From Cladopsammia gracilis (lineage: Eukaryota > Cnidaria > Anthozoa > Scleractinia > Dendrophylliidae), in assembly GCA_022457155.1 (NCBI GenBank), contig JAJGOT010000346.1, positions 12,501 to 76,500 of the forward strand: a stretch of DNA of 64,000 bases, written 5' to 3'. The translations under genes and the position numbers were made by a program. The notes beneath the pieces are model-generated. The model did no database searches. It was given only the letters and a program-made list of their open reading frames with translations, and had not been told where the DNA came from. Shown piece by piece: positions 44,070 through 54,294 of this stretch (positions within the stretch are counted from its first letter, which is position 1; every line of letters starts with the position of its first letter).

Positions 44070-44175
44070 TTTGCATCTTTTATATGCAAAGTTTTCTCAT
44101 CTTATGTTATTGTTGTTGTTAATTAGTCACTTATTATTCATTTAAATTTAGTTGTTACTCGTATTGTAAACGGTC

Positions 44176-44215
44176 ACTTCTGAGGATGTATGTTGTAACA
44201 TACGAAACGTCAAGT
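44176..44215 (+). ncRNA. Hammerhead-ribozyme-like motif downstream of the Penelope fragment
   Basis: ACTT, core CTGAGGA (CUGANGA), T, hairpin GTATGT-TGTA-ACATAC, GAAAC, GTC and AAGT occur in order. Stem I is ACTT/AAGT and stem II has 6 bp. Penelope-like elements are known to carry hammerhead motifs with a minimal helix III. One extra base before stem II departs from the canonical core. Confidence 0.5.
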
Positions 44216-44251
44216 TAATATTTTGTTTTCCAACATGCGTTTTATTGTCAT

Positions 44252-44294
44252 GTTTGTCACTGCAGTTTGTGTGCTATTTCTTATTAATACTAAA

Positions 44295-44330
<36 letters not shown>
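44252..44330. repeat. Inverted copy of 43817-43853 and (AAT)n, right
   Basis: 'tgtttgtcactgcagtttgt' through 'ttcttattaa' is the exact inverse of 43817-43853. It is followed by an AAT tract (44291-44330). Confidence 0.85.
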
Positions 44331-44331
<1 letters not shown>

Positions 44332-45309
44332 GCACATTCATCATATTTTTACAGAATTACAACATAAATAAACATACAAACGGTGCAAAATCCATGAGCA
44401 TTTGGATCTTACTTAGAACGTAACACTTTAATTTCTTCATCCCAAATAATGACAAATAAAAATCTTGATGAAAAAAAGGAATAAATATTAAGTAGACTAA
44501 ATAAATAACAAATCCAGATGAGTGACAAAAGGACTCGACTGGGGTATTTGGCGATAGGATAATCCATCGGATAATTCCGACATCGAAAATGAAAGTCTTT
44601 TCTGTCGGGGATGTTTCGAGTGAGTGCCGCAATAGATTCCGATATCGAAAAATCACGACCCCGATATTTAATTCCCGACCCCGAAAATAGGAAACCAAAT
44701 CCCGATGTCGAAAACTAATTCCCGACCCCGAAATTAGAACTTTCGATATCGAAAATACGCAGAATAATTTTGAACGGTATTTTCCAGACCAAATTATCAA
44801 GTTGCATTTTAATATATCGAAAGGACCCAAAAGCGTCAAAAGTGTGCACTTGCAACAGCTCAACAATTTACAGACTTGAAAACTCGCGTGTATCACTTTC
44901 GACGTGGCGAGTAGCTGAAGCTTCCTTTCAGTATAAGGTATGAGCCATTGAATTTGGTCTGTATTTTAAAATTGCTTTGTGACCGAACGGCCTCGTATAG
45001 AAATCGTGCGACGCTGCCAATGTCGCCAATAAACAGAATGAACGCACGTGTATCACTTTCGATGATGAGCAGCTGTAACTTCGTGAGCCATTGAATTCGA
45101 TCTGAATTGCCTTTTGACCGAACGGTCTCGTATAGAAATTGTGCGGCGTTATCAGATAATTCTGAAAAAAATATTACACCAAGATATCGCGTGCGCTAGC
45201 AACTCAACTCGGGGCAATCAACAGTTAGCTGTTAATAATGCAGAACAATTCCTTCTAATATAAAAAAAAATATTGTGGTTTTTGAAGTGAACTTTACGTT
45301 CCTTTCAAG
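44331..45309. other. Noncoding interval with short 'cccgaccccgaaa' repeats
   Basis: 44331-44400 resembles 43185-43240 ('acaacataaataaaca.acaaa.ggtgc'), probably the 3' tail of a LINE family. 44640-44755 carries four or five imperfect copies of a 'cccgaccccgaaa' or 'tcccgatgtcgaaaa' word. A long minus-strand frame over this area has no recognisable domain. Confidence 0.45.
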
Positions 45310-45562
45310 TTGAGTATCAAGCGAAACCTTTCGCTTCTGTTGCTATCAATGGGTAGTAAGTAAGCGTGACATATCGCTTCTTGGCGCACAGTGAAGTGTA
45401 ATCATATATAATTTATATATATATTGTGTGGAGACGAAGCGAAACGGCTTGCTCAGTTCCACTGCAATAGGGGGGTAGGAAGCGAAACATCTCGCTTCCT
45501 TGTGCAAAATAAGTGTATTCATATATTGTGTGGACAAGAAGCGAAACGTCTCGCTTCGACTG
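45310..45562. repeat. Repeated short palindromes (GAAGCGAAACNTCTCGCTTC type)
   Basis: Palindromic words occur at 45319-45336, 45478-45499 and 45537-45558. A half-copy lies at about 45436. 'atatattgtgtgga' precedes two of them. This is an imperfect tandem array of roughly 60-110 bp units. Confidence 0.65.
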
Positions 45563-46342
45563 CTGTAATTATAACCCGAGCTCCTTCTGTGACTATTTAT
45601 CTCACTGGAATTCGTTCACGTTTCGAGTTCAACCGGCCCTCGACACCCGGACCTCAACCCCGGGCCTCGACCACTCTTGTGAGTAGCCAACAGATCTGTC
45701 TCCTACCTGTTGGGCTTCTAACGTTGATATTTTCACGATTTCAAATATTTATTTCTGATGTTTCAATGCTCCGCACACACACTATTTAGTTTTTTAATTT
45801 ATTTTACGATAATTGCACGCGTCAACAAATATTTCTCAGCGAGGTCGATGTGCACTCCGCAGAAAACATCGTGGCTGACCGTACGTGGCTCCATTTGAAC
45901 ACTGAGGTATTTGAATTCTCTGCTTCAAATTTATGCGGTATTGGCGGATAACTACTAAAGCATCACTACATATCCTTTTCGGTATTTATTAACCGATCCG
46001 TTATGATCCAGACAATAGACCTCAATCTGGCAAGGCACTAGATTCCCGCGTTGAACTCAACCCGAGTATTATTCAAGAGTTGGTAGATTCCGTGTTGTTG
46101 ATTTGTCTTTGGGTGTTTTGGAATACCGAATGATTAAACCCTAGCCGTCTTTTGTTATGAAGTATACAGTTCTGAAGCCAATATTTTATATGACTTACAA
46201 AAGAACAATAGCGATGAACATTGGGCGATTAGCATTTTTATTGTAGTATTCTGTATCAATACAGCCGATGCAGTACAGCTGGTTCTGTCCTGGTGTACCG
46301 GTACACGAGGGATTTTGCATTGTGTCTTTGTTTGTGATCTTG
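45563..46342. other. Noncoding interval
   Basis: No gene is recognised. Confidence 0.35.
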
Positions 46343-46478
46343 ATTGATTTTACTTCATCTGTGAAACACTATCTAACAATTAGTGTGTGATAGTCCAAAT
46401 TAAACAAAAGGAAACAATGGAATTATAGTCCAATAGTGCGTACTATTCTACTAACTATTTAACAGATGAAGTAAAATC
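46343..46478. mobile_element. MITE with TGATTTTACTTCATCTGT termini
   Basis: 'tgattttacttcatctgt' at the left and 'acagatgaagtaaaatca' at the right are perfect inverse copies. A further inverted pair ('cagctggttctgtcctgg' at about 46278 and 'gaggacagaaccgtacagctg' at about 46540) suggests it is nested in another element. Confidence 0.75.
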
Positions 46479-47099
46479 ACTCTATTTCCGTGTAGTCTAT
46501 TGTTTAGTCTTTGTTTCGTTCTTTTTGTTACCGGTTATGACGAGGACAGAACCGTACAGCTGTTCTGTGTCACTGAGGATTTACAAACCTTCATTAAATT
46601 TTCATTTCTTCTGTACTTTCCTTATGAACTGTTAAGGGGCGGTACGCAGCTCTTACAAGGTCTTCTCTGCATGATTAGCTGAGAAAACAATAGAACAAAC
46701 AACACAACAATGGCTAACAATAGACCCTAGACCTAAAAACAATAGAGCTGCGTGGTATACAGGTCCAATGAAATTAGAGGTTCTAAAGAGCTGCGTGGCT
46801 ACTGACTGTTAATTAATTTTATAAGTATTTATCATCCTCCATGTTATGTGAATCATAACATGAAGATTGTCTTGCTATAAAACATGTACAAACAACACTA
46901 GTTGTATAAACAAAATTAGATTCTGCCTAGAAAATTAATGTAACCATTTTATTAAAAACGTCAGTTGATTTTCGTCTTTCAAGCTTTGTGGACCGGTCGG
47001 CTGAAGACCATTTAAACATTATGGACGGATATTAAAGAAGGCGAAGAATTCTTTCCAACAGTCCACGTGTGGCGGCCTATTTCACAGTTTTTCACGGAG
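46479..47099. other. 5' flank of the transporter gene
   Basis: No clear TATA box is seen. A short upstream ORF (ATG at about 47023, stop within 5 codons) precedes the chosen start, if the transcript begins upstream of it. Confidence 0.4.
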
Positions 47100-47265
47100 A
47101 TGGATCGACGGTCTCCTGAGAAGATGGCTACAGATGGTGGATTTGGCTGGTGTGTCTGTGCTGCGGCGTGCACCACACAGTTTATTCTGGCTGGGGTGCA
47201 GAACAACGTTGGAATCCTCTTTATTTACATATTGGAAGAGTTTGGAGGTGGAAAAGCAACGTCAG
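47100..47265 (+). CDS. Transporter exon 1
   Basis: It encodes residues 1-55 plus the first base of codon 56, covers TM1 with DGGFGW, and ends TCAG/GTACTC. Confidence 0.88.
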
Positions 47266-50200
47266 GTACTCGTTTATCATAAGGCCGATTTACATGGTAC
47301 AACTTTATTGCATACGACACGCTTACGCCATGCTTACGATATGACTTGAGTTGTAAGCACTGATGTCGTAAGGGCCGATTTATACGGTACAACTTTGTTA
47401 CATGCGACACGCTCACAGCATGCTTACGACATGATTTGAGTTGATTTGTACTGAGTAATTTGTGTTGTAAGCATGTCGTAAGCATGTTTTAGGCGTGTCG
47501 CATGCGACAAAGTTGTACCGTGTAAATCGGCCCTAAGCATGTCGTAAGCATGGCGTGAGCGTGTCGCATGCGACCAAGTTGGGGTTTACCTCGTTGTAAG
47601 AAACCTGTGACTGTTTTTCCGTTGTTTTTCACCTTTGTAGTATTGCATTCCCAGTTGACTCCATTGTTTTATGCCTTTTGTTTTCTTTGTTTTACGTCAC
47701 TCGTGAGTTTCACAGGTTCTTACACCAAGGATGAGCCCAATGCTGTACCGTGTAAATCGGCCTACAGACCTCTTTCATAATAGCGGCCGATTTATTTATT
47801 CTTTTATATGTATGTTAATCCGCCTAATGCTGTGTTCACACTTGGGCGAAACTGACATGTTTAGTCTGATCACGAATGAAACATGTTTCACTAGGAAATC
47901 AAGATCGAAACATGTTTATTCTGAGCATGATTAATTTGACTAAACTACTTCACGAGGTAGTTTCGATCTAAGCCAGACGAAACACGTTTGCGCAAATGTC
48001 GTCTCCTTGTTCAACGCTGCAATGCCCTTCGTTCTCAAAGGGCTTGAGAAGTGAAACTAAACGACCATTCATGCAACAGCGAGTTTAAGCTCTATTTTAT
48101 TTCGATTCATGTCGATTGTTGTAGTTAATTTTTTTTTATCTCAGGTAATTTTTATTTTTCCATTGTTTTTGGGTATGGTAATATATGCTAATGAATAATT
48201 TGAAACAAAGGAAAAACAAAAATTACCTGAAATAAAAAAATTAACTACAACATTATCAAGATTTTATGCGAGCTTTATTATAATATGCTTGTTTTGTAAT
48301 TAGGAGTCATTTCGCAACCAACGTCGCGGGAAAGGCAACTCGCCCCTCCCTCCCTCCCTCCCTCCCTCCCTCCCTTCCTCCCTCCCTCCCTCCCTTCCTC
48401 CCTCCTTCTCTCCCTCCCTCTCTCTCCCTCTTGTTGTCTTCTTAGCACCCCGTGCTTCCCTCTGTCGTTTATTCGACAGGGGCTATCCTATACCTTCAGG
48501 CTAATGAGGCAGCAGGAGGGATATTGTACTATAAACAGTATGGTATCGACCACCTTTTCATTCCCCCAGGTTGCCCTCTTCATACAAGAAAATACCGTAG
48601 TTGTAGTATTTAGATCAGTAACAATAATAATGACACTGGGTTTGCTCTTGTTTATATTCAGCTTGGGTCGGTTCCATCAACCTCTGTTCCCTGTATATTC
48701 TGGCTCCGTTTGTTACCATGGCATGTGATTTGTGGGGATGCCGTATCACCGCTTTTGTTGGAGGAGTACTGTGTGTTATAGGTCTTGGAGCGTCCTCTTT
48801 CGTAACTCACCTCCATCTACTGTTTGTGACGTACGGAGTGGTGTTTGGAGTTGGTGCTTGTCTTGTCTTTATTACAACTTACAGAGCCTTGTCACAGTGG
48901 TTTAACAGGTCAGTTATCATAACTGATTTTATTTAAGGGGGATTATGATTAAACTGACATTTAAAAGCATCCGTTAGATCTGTTTTTTGAAATTATCTCG
49001 TTAACGTATCAAGCAGTCAAAAATAGCTCATCTAGTTTGTAGATTGGTGTCATGTGAATATTTGGTGAATATTTTGGAGTGTTTTTTTTTTCTTTGAGGG
49101 GGGGGGGGGTGGGTGGGGTGGATTTGTGGAATTAAAAATAGATATATGAGAAATATTGAAGATTTGATGCAGATTTAAAATTAGAGTTAGAAGTTAATAA
49201 TTAGTAGATGGGAACCAAAACTGTAGTGCAGTCATGTAAGACTAAATGTTTCATCCGAAGCCCGAAATCTTTGCACTAGTTTTGCTACTGTTATTTCCGG
49301 TCCATGACACAATATTAAGGCAAAAATTTTGTATCCTGGGCCGCGTTGTACAAAAGTTGGATAGCGCTATCCACCGGATAAATCACTATCCAATGGATAA
49401 CACAATTGGTTTTGCTAATGCCTATCCACTGGATAGTGATTTATCCGATGGATAGCGCTATCCACCTTTTGAACAACTGCGGCCTGGAGAAAAAAGTAGG
49501 CAGAACGAAGGGCTAGTACTTTAAACGCCATTTTTAAAATATTTTACGGTGGCCAATTTACCTCATCAACTTAGTTGATAAAACCGAATTTTCAAATGAT
49601 CTTTTTTTATAAATGGCGGCCGATAACTATTCTTTTATATTGATGCTTATCATCCTTACTAGCCTCATTAACGTGTGCAAATTTGAAAATAACTTTTACT
49701 CTAAAATGAGGCTAGTAGGACTAATCAACATACATATAAAATAATAATTAATCTGCTAGACTACGGGTAGTCCCTCATTTGTAGAGCGAAACGCGAGCGC
49801 GCGTGAAAATCAACCCACACGAGAAAAGCGAGACGCGGCGGGGATAGAGAAAAAGATCGCCGCGGCCGATTACTCTTTCCTGAACAAGCGATGCCATTTT
49901 TAACGGTCGATGCCATCATTAACATGCATTAGTAACCAAGCCTTTTGTAATGGTCGATGCCATTTCTCTATAGTTTATGCCTGGATTGGGACGAAAGTAG
50001 GCTATCGTTATTAGAAAAAACTGGGTTTAGGTAAAGCGATTATTAGACCTAAGCTAGATTCGCGATTAGGTTAGATCTAGGGATAGGGTTAGGGTTATAG
50101 ATGTATCATTAAGAAAAAAAAGCACTTTTTATGTTTAAATTTTTCTTGGGTTTGCCGGATCAACCCAGTGGTCTGGTGGTGAAGGAGGGATGTTAGCATG

Positions 50201-53200
50201 CAGAGATTCCGGGTTCGATTCTAGGTAACTGATAAAAAAAAAGAATCGATAATTGGTGAACAATTTTCTTAGTGTCGCTAAAATGGCATCGCTTGTTTAC
50301 GAAAGGGAAAATTGCGTCGCCTCGTCTCACGTTTCTCGCGTGGGGTGATTTTCACGAGCGCTTGCGTTTCGCTCGCTCTACTATCCCCGAGGAAAAATAA
50401 TGGACTACTCGTAGTCTATTAATCGGCCGCCATTTATGAAAAAGGACTACAGCGCAACTGCTATTAAGAATATGTCCCTCTCCTATAGGCATTTAGCGCT
50501 CGTGAATGGAGTATGCACCGCTGGCCAGTATTTAGGAACAATTGTATTTAGTGCAGTACTTCAACGTGTGGTGGAGCAAAAAGGATTGTCCTCGACCTTC
50601 CTTTTTCTAGCGGGAATCACCATCATCGTGACCCTCGTTGCGTTAGTTTACCGCCAGCCACCTGGACCACCTGGGAAAATTTCTCCAGACAGAACGCGCG
50701 TAAAGGCAAAGGATGTATTCGACTTGTCACTTCTGAAGGACAAATCATTTGTCATCTTTTTACTGGGCATAAGTTTGTACGCCGCTGGTGCATTCATTCC
50801 TGCTACACATGCGGTAAGTTTGGTTAACCAGCCTGGTTTAGTTTGTTAGTCCCAACTTGGTCATAACGAGGTTTATGAGTTCATCGCTGATTTTATATTT
50901 TGTGCCCAAACGTCTGATACCTGACCTCAGACGTGTGCGTACACTAGTGCTGATTCCTTATCCGACAAAAATTGTAAAAGCCATTGCATGATCCCTAAAA
51001 AAGCTCTCGTTCAAAGCCTCGTTTCAGTCGTTTGACTTCGTTTCGAGTCGTCCTTGGTGCGTAATGGATGAGTCAATTCCAGCAATGCCCATCCCCCCCC
51101 CCCCCCGGGCTAACCCCCGGGCATTTGCGTTTTTTTTAAATGGGAAATTCCCCACGATGGAGACAAGTAGGCCGTTCAAATTCCCCGCGGTCGGGCCAAA
51201 AAATAAAAGGTAAATGCCCTACCCCCGGGTTCATACAGCTCAAGTTTAAAAATATTTGTCTTGTAACTGGAGTCAGTGAACAGACTAGAGTACTGTAAGT
51301 TGAGAAAAAAATAGGTTTATTAAATATATTCATCCGTTTTCATCTATTAAATCATGAAGTACAAGTTTTAACGTTGTTTATAAAACTATAGTATTTGTAT
51401 CGAAGGGAAACGGCTTTTGGTTCGAGTTATCCGGAAGTTCGAGAATCCGAGGATTCAAGAAATCGAAGTTCCACTGTAGTTCGAACGGACATATGCATCT
51501 TCTTAAATTCTTTTGCCTTTGAAATGAAAACATTTACGATATATTAAAAAAGAAACAAAACGGTCAAACAAATTTAAAAATGTCTACAAGCTTTTCTAGC
51601 CCTTGCTGGACCAGCCATTCTCAAGCCAAACTCCTCGTTCTTGCCAATAAAAGTCCTTGAAGGATGCCTGCGAGGCCGAAGCCACGTGGCTGTCAAATTC
51701 CCCGGGGTAAATGACGGGTGTGCTAATAACCGCCCCCCCCCCCCCCAGGCCAAGATAAAAAAAAATGTCCCACCCCCGGGATAGCAACATGTGTAAATGG
51801 CCCGGGAGGGGGATGGGCACTGCTGGAATTGACTCATCCATAATCGAATATGATGTTCAGCCCCAATCCCTCTTCTCTTCGCTCGATTAGTGCTTTGCGA
51901 CCTGGGTACGCGGCTGGTCACAGTCGCAGACGCTTTGAGTTGAATCCCATTGAAAGCTTGATATTTTTTCAGGCTTTATTCGCAATCGTATGCGGTGACT
52001 ATTTTTGTCATGTTGTCAGTACCTTCAGTTTAGTCTAGATTCCGCTTATATTCAATAGAAATCCATAACATACTCGTGTTTCTGTTTTCAGCCTTCATTT
52101 GCCAGAGAATCAGGAGTGTCAAAAGACAAGGTGCCGTATTTAATCATAGCCTGGTCAATATCATCCTGTATCTTCTCCTTCAGCACTGGTAAACTTGCGG
52201 ACAGTTTTCGAATCCATCGCGTGCGGATTTTTCAAGTCGCCATGATTGGTGTTGCTTGTTCTACATCTCTCATCTCTGCGGCTTGGAGATTCGAGGCTTT
52301 CGTTGCAGCAATGGTGTTGTATGGTGCTTTCGATAGTGGATTTGTATTGCTTAGAGCAGTAGTCGCGGAAGACCTTGTGGGTCATGGCAAGGCCTCTAGA
52401 GGAGTAGGCTTAATGTTTGGTGCTCTCGCTTTCGCTTACTTGTCGGGGATTCCATTGGCCGGTAAGTACCCGGGGGAGGGGGTACTCAACAAAGTTTTGT
52501 ACGGGTATGCTCCGCCCCAAGGTCCAAACCCTTATCCTTTCATATACCGCTTTGGACGGAAACGGTCCCCATTTCATGTACCTTTCATTGAAAATGGTAC
52601 CCCTTTTTATATAGCCTTTACGTGCGTCCGTTTGATAAATTTTGAAAGGCGCTTTTTATAATACTTAAATGGTAGTTTTCCCTACCTTTTTTTATACTTC
52701 AACTCGTGTTTTCCATACCCTTTCCTATACTTCGTGAAATCCCTACTCTTTCATATACTTCCAGCCTAAATAAGGTACCCCTTTCGGAAGGAGCATCCCC
52801 GTATATCCCATAACACCCCCCCCCCCCCCCCCCCAGGGAAAGTATTACGCAATACATGTAATATAGCGATTTTCTTGTGACCTTGAAATGATTACGCACA
52901 TGCGCGCGGCTTTTGGTTGGTTAAGCAATCACGCAAAGCAAAGCGAACGGATTGCGAGTAAAAAAGCAGCTATTTTCTTTGTCACTCGCTTTTCAGCATT
53001 CCGGATGATCGATCGAACGAGCCCCTTTCCATATATATTAGGGATTTTTAGCGGGAAAGCAAGCAAGCTTGTTTTGATCCTGTCAGCTATTAGCGGATCA
53101 AACAAATCGCGAACACTGAAGAGAACCGTTTTTCAGGGTCATACGAAACAACTGAAGAGCTTGTTCGAAAACTATGCTCAGAGCAGATTTGATATAGAGT

Positions 53201-53796
53201 TCCAAACTGCTCCAAACAGAACCGAGGTGGGGAACGATAGTGAAAGAGCATAAATGTGAGACTGTGGGCAGCGGCCCAAAAATGTGTGTGTCAGTGTGGG
53301 GTGGGGGGGGGGGGGGGGGGAGGGGGATAAATGGTATGGGAATTGGGGCGTTGAGTCCTCGTGTCCACTACTCCTCCCCCCCCTCCCCCCGCCCCATATA
53401 ATAACTACGCAGCCTCCTTAAATCTACATTATCTTCATCGCCAAACATTACAGTCCGACTCATATGAACCTTGTATACTATGGCTTTGATATCATTCTTC
53501 GAGTAGAATGCTACAATACTCATGATCCTGTTATTCTTACTTTAGGTTGGATCTTTGACGTCACACGCTCATATCCCTTGAGTTTTAATGTGGCTTCCGC
53601 GTTCAGCGCAACGGGCTGCTGTCTTCTGTTCCTCATCCGGCCTCTTCACAGATCACAGAAAAGATCACAGTATGCCATGGATACAGGACGTCGGCTCAGC
53701 CTTTTACAACAAACGAGTTCTATCTTTGAACCACAAACATTACTGCCGCAGTGTGAAGCTGCCACGTTAGGGATAGTTCGCGAAACTGTTTTATGA
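47100..53796 (+). CDS. Monocarboxylate transporter family protein (SLC16-like, MFS), five exons, complete
   Basis: Joining 47100-47265, 48662-48908, 50489-50813, 52092-52461 and 53546-53796 gives 1359 bp, a 452-residue protein with all junctions GT-AG and in phase (1, 2, 0, 1). The MCT signature in TM1 is present as DGGFGW (12-17). The second MCT signature at TM4-5 reads WFNRHLALVNGVCTAGQ (135-151). TM7 onward continues with LLKDKSFVIFLLGISLYAAG and ends PLAGWIFDVTRSYPLSF. Twelve hydrophobic segments are plausible, with a central cytoplasmic loop around PPGPPGKISPDRTRVK. MCT-family proteins move lactate, pyruvate, ketone bodies or other small solutes across the plasma membrane, some with protons. 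The substrate cannot be assigned here. The length is typical for MCTs with a short C-terminus. The introns are packed with MITEs but the coding sequence is intact. The first ATG (47100) is chosen over the in-frame ATG at 47124. Confidence 0.93.
47283..47763. mobile_element. Nested MITEs with GGCCGATTTACACGGTAC ends (intron 1)
   Basis: The inner copy, 47372-47533, has TAA on both sides (47369-47371, 47534-47536) and TIRs of about 40 bp (GGGCCGATTTATACGGTACA). An outer copy begins at 47283 after TAA and ends at about 47763. TAA duplications fit PIF/Harbinger. Confidence 0.8.
48117..48252. mobile_element. MITE family M2, copy 2 (intron 1)
   Basis: It has the same termini and interior as 41811-41940, including 'ctcaggtaatttttattttt'. 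Confidence 0.85.
48341..48431. repeat. (CCCT)n microsatellite (intron 1)
   Basis: A polypyrimidine tract of CCCT/CCTT units lies about 230 bp upstream of the exon 2 acceptor. Confidence 0.9.
48662..48908 (+). CDS. Transporter exon 2
   Basis: The acceptor TTATATTCAG ends at 48661. The exon encodes AWVGSINLCSLYILAPF to SQWFN (TM2-TM4) and ends AACAG/GTCAGT. A second CCCCCAG acceptor-like site lies about 90 bp upstream but gives no MCT match. Confidence 0.9.
49339..49485. mobile_element. MITE family M1, copy 2 (intron 2)
   Basis: 'ggccgcgttgtacaaaagtt' and 'ccttttgaacaactgcggcc' are the TIRs. The interior 'gatagcgctatccaccggat' is shared with 23876-24022. Confidence 0.8.
49600..50445. mobile_element. 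Foldback element in intron 2
   Basis: 'tttttataaatggcggccga' and 'cggccgccatttatgaaaaa' are the outer inverted repeats. Inside, 'gagcgaaacgcgagcgcgcg' and 'gcgcttgcgtttcgctcgc' form further inverted arms, and 'aagcgatgccattttt' pairs with 'aaaatggcatcgctt'. The right end lies only about 45 bp from the exon 3 acceptor. Confidence 0.75.
50157..50232 (+). repeat. tRNA-derived segment (SINE-like) inside the intron 2 element
   Basis: 'agtggtctggtggtgaagg' (A-box-like) and 'ccgggttcgattctagg' (B box GGTTCGATTC) are about 45 bp apart. The T-stem pairs only partly and no acceptor stem forms, so it is not a functional tRNA. Confidence 0.5.
50489..50813 (+). CDS. Transporter exon 3
   Basis: The acceptor CTCCTATAG ends at 50488. 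The exon encodes HLALVNGVCTAGQYLG through the cytoplasmic loop to FIPATHA (TM5-TM7) and ends GCG/GTAAGT. Confidence 0.9.
51065..51842. mobile_element. MITE-like element with ATGGATGAGTCAATTCCAGC ends (intron 3)
   Basis: The left end (51065-51098) and right end (51808-51842) are inverse copies about 34 bp long. Poly-C runs lie at about 51092-51105 and 51734-51747. A pogo-type end is nested inside. Confidence 0.75.
51395..51476 (-). mobile_element. pogo/Tigger-like terminal sequence
   Basis: On the minus strand, TA is followed by CAGTGGAACTTCGATTTCTT, then repeated 'TTCGAACTTCCGGAT' words. This is the hallmark terminus of pogo/Tigger (Tc1/mariner group) elements. Only one end is recognised. 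Confidence 0.65.
52092..52461 (+). CDS. Transporter exon 4
   Basis: The acceptor TCTGTTTTCAG ends at 52091. The exon encodes PSFARESGVSKDKVPYLIIA to YLSGIPLA (TM8-TM11) and ends GCCG/GTAAGT. Confidence 0.92.
52466..52836 (+). repeat. Repeat family R2, copy 3, abutting the exon 4 donor
   Basis: 'acccgggggagggggtactc' begins within about 6 bp of the splice donor. The repeat continues through 'gggtatgctccgcccc', 'catttcatgtacctttcat' and poly-C at about 52817-52834. It is the inverse of 24695-25090. Confidence 0.8.
52837..53545. other. Rest of intron 4
   Basis: It contains a 121-codon open frame (52888-53253) without recognised domain and a poly-G run at about 53300-53320. It is probably repeat-derived. 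Confidence 0.4.
53546..53796 (+). CDS. Transporter exon 5 (terminal)
   Basis: The acceptor TTACTTTAG ends at 53545. The exon encodes GWIFDVTRSYPLSFNVASAF (TM12), then a cytoplasmic tail of about 50 residues and TGA at 53794-53796. Confidence 0.92.
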
Positions 53797-53898
53797 TAGA
53801 CAGTAACAACCTTGTTCCAAGGATCCTCTCTCTTCAGCTACGTCATCAGTGAGGACCCTGAGAACGAGGTTGAAGCAGTATTAGCTACAATGGCCCTT

Positions 53899-54077
53899 AT
53901 CGTAGATGAGTTCGCCACGCCAACATATCAGCGGTTTCTCGCTTTCTTGACCCTAAAGTCTCGTTTTGATGTTTACGAGAACCTCTGACGACGATGAGCG
54001 TAAACATCAAAACGAGACTAAAGGGTCAAGAAAGCGAGAAACCGCTGATATGTTGGCGTGGCGTACTCATCTACGAT
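53899..54077. mobile_element. Long hairpin element in the transporter 3' region
   Basis: Arms of about 75 bp ('atcgtagatgagttcgccac' and its inverse) are almost perfect around a loop of about 25 bp. If included in the 3'UTR it would form a long double-stranded RNA stem. Confidence 0.85.
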
Positions 54078-54260
54078 ATGGACTATTAGTCCTTTTCCTC
54101 TTGATTGACAGGTGAAACATTCCCAAGTAAATCACTCGCCGCACACAATCTCTCGGCGCGCCTCGACATTTAAGTGAGAAGAAGAAGTACTCCCTGTATT
54201 TTAACTTAACTCTATTTTATATTTATAAAGGCCTATAGATCGATAAATAGTTTATCTGAT

Positions 54261-54294
54261 AATAAAAACATTTCGCAGTCATGGACTGAATAAA
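54261..54294 (+). terminator. Poly(A) signals for the transporter gene
   Basis: AATAAA occurs at 54261-54266 and 54289-54294, about 470-500 bp after the stop. Confidence 0.55.

Noticed and set aside
44357..44896. 179-codon minus-strand frame
   Set aside because: It covers a LINE-tail-like segment and a short repeat region; composition is hydrophobic and low-complexity and no domain can be recognised.
50157..50232. Possible tRNA gene in intron 2
   Set aside because: It has A/B-box-like sequence but no acceptor pairing and a broken T-stem; treated as a tRNA-derived repeat.
52888..53253. 121-codon ATG-initiated frame in transporter intron 4
   Set aside because: It sits in repeat-derived sequence between R2 and a poly-G tract and no family is recognised; it would need transcript evidence.
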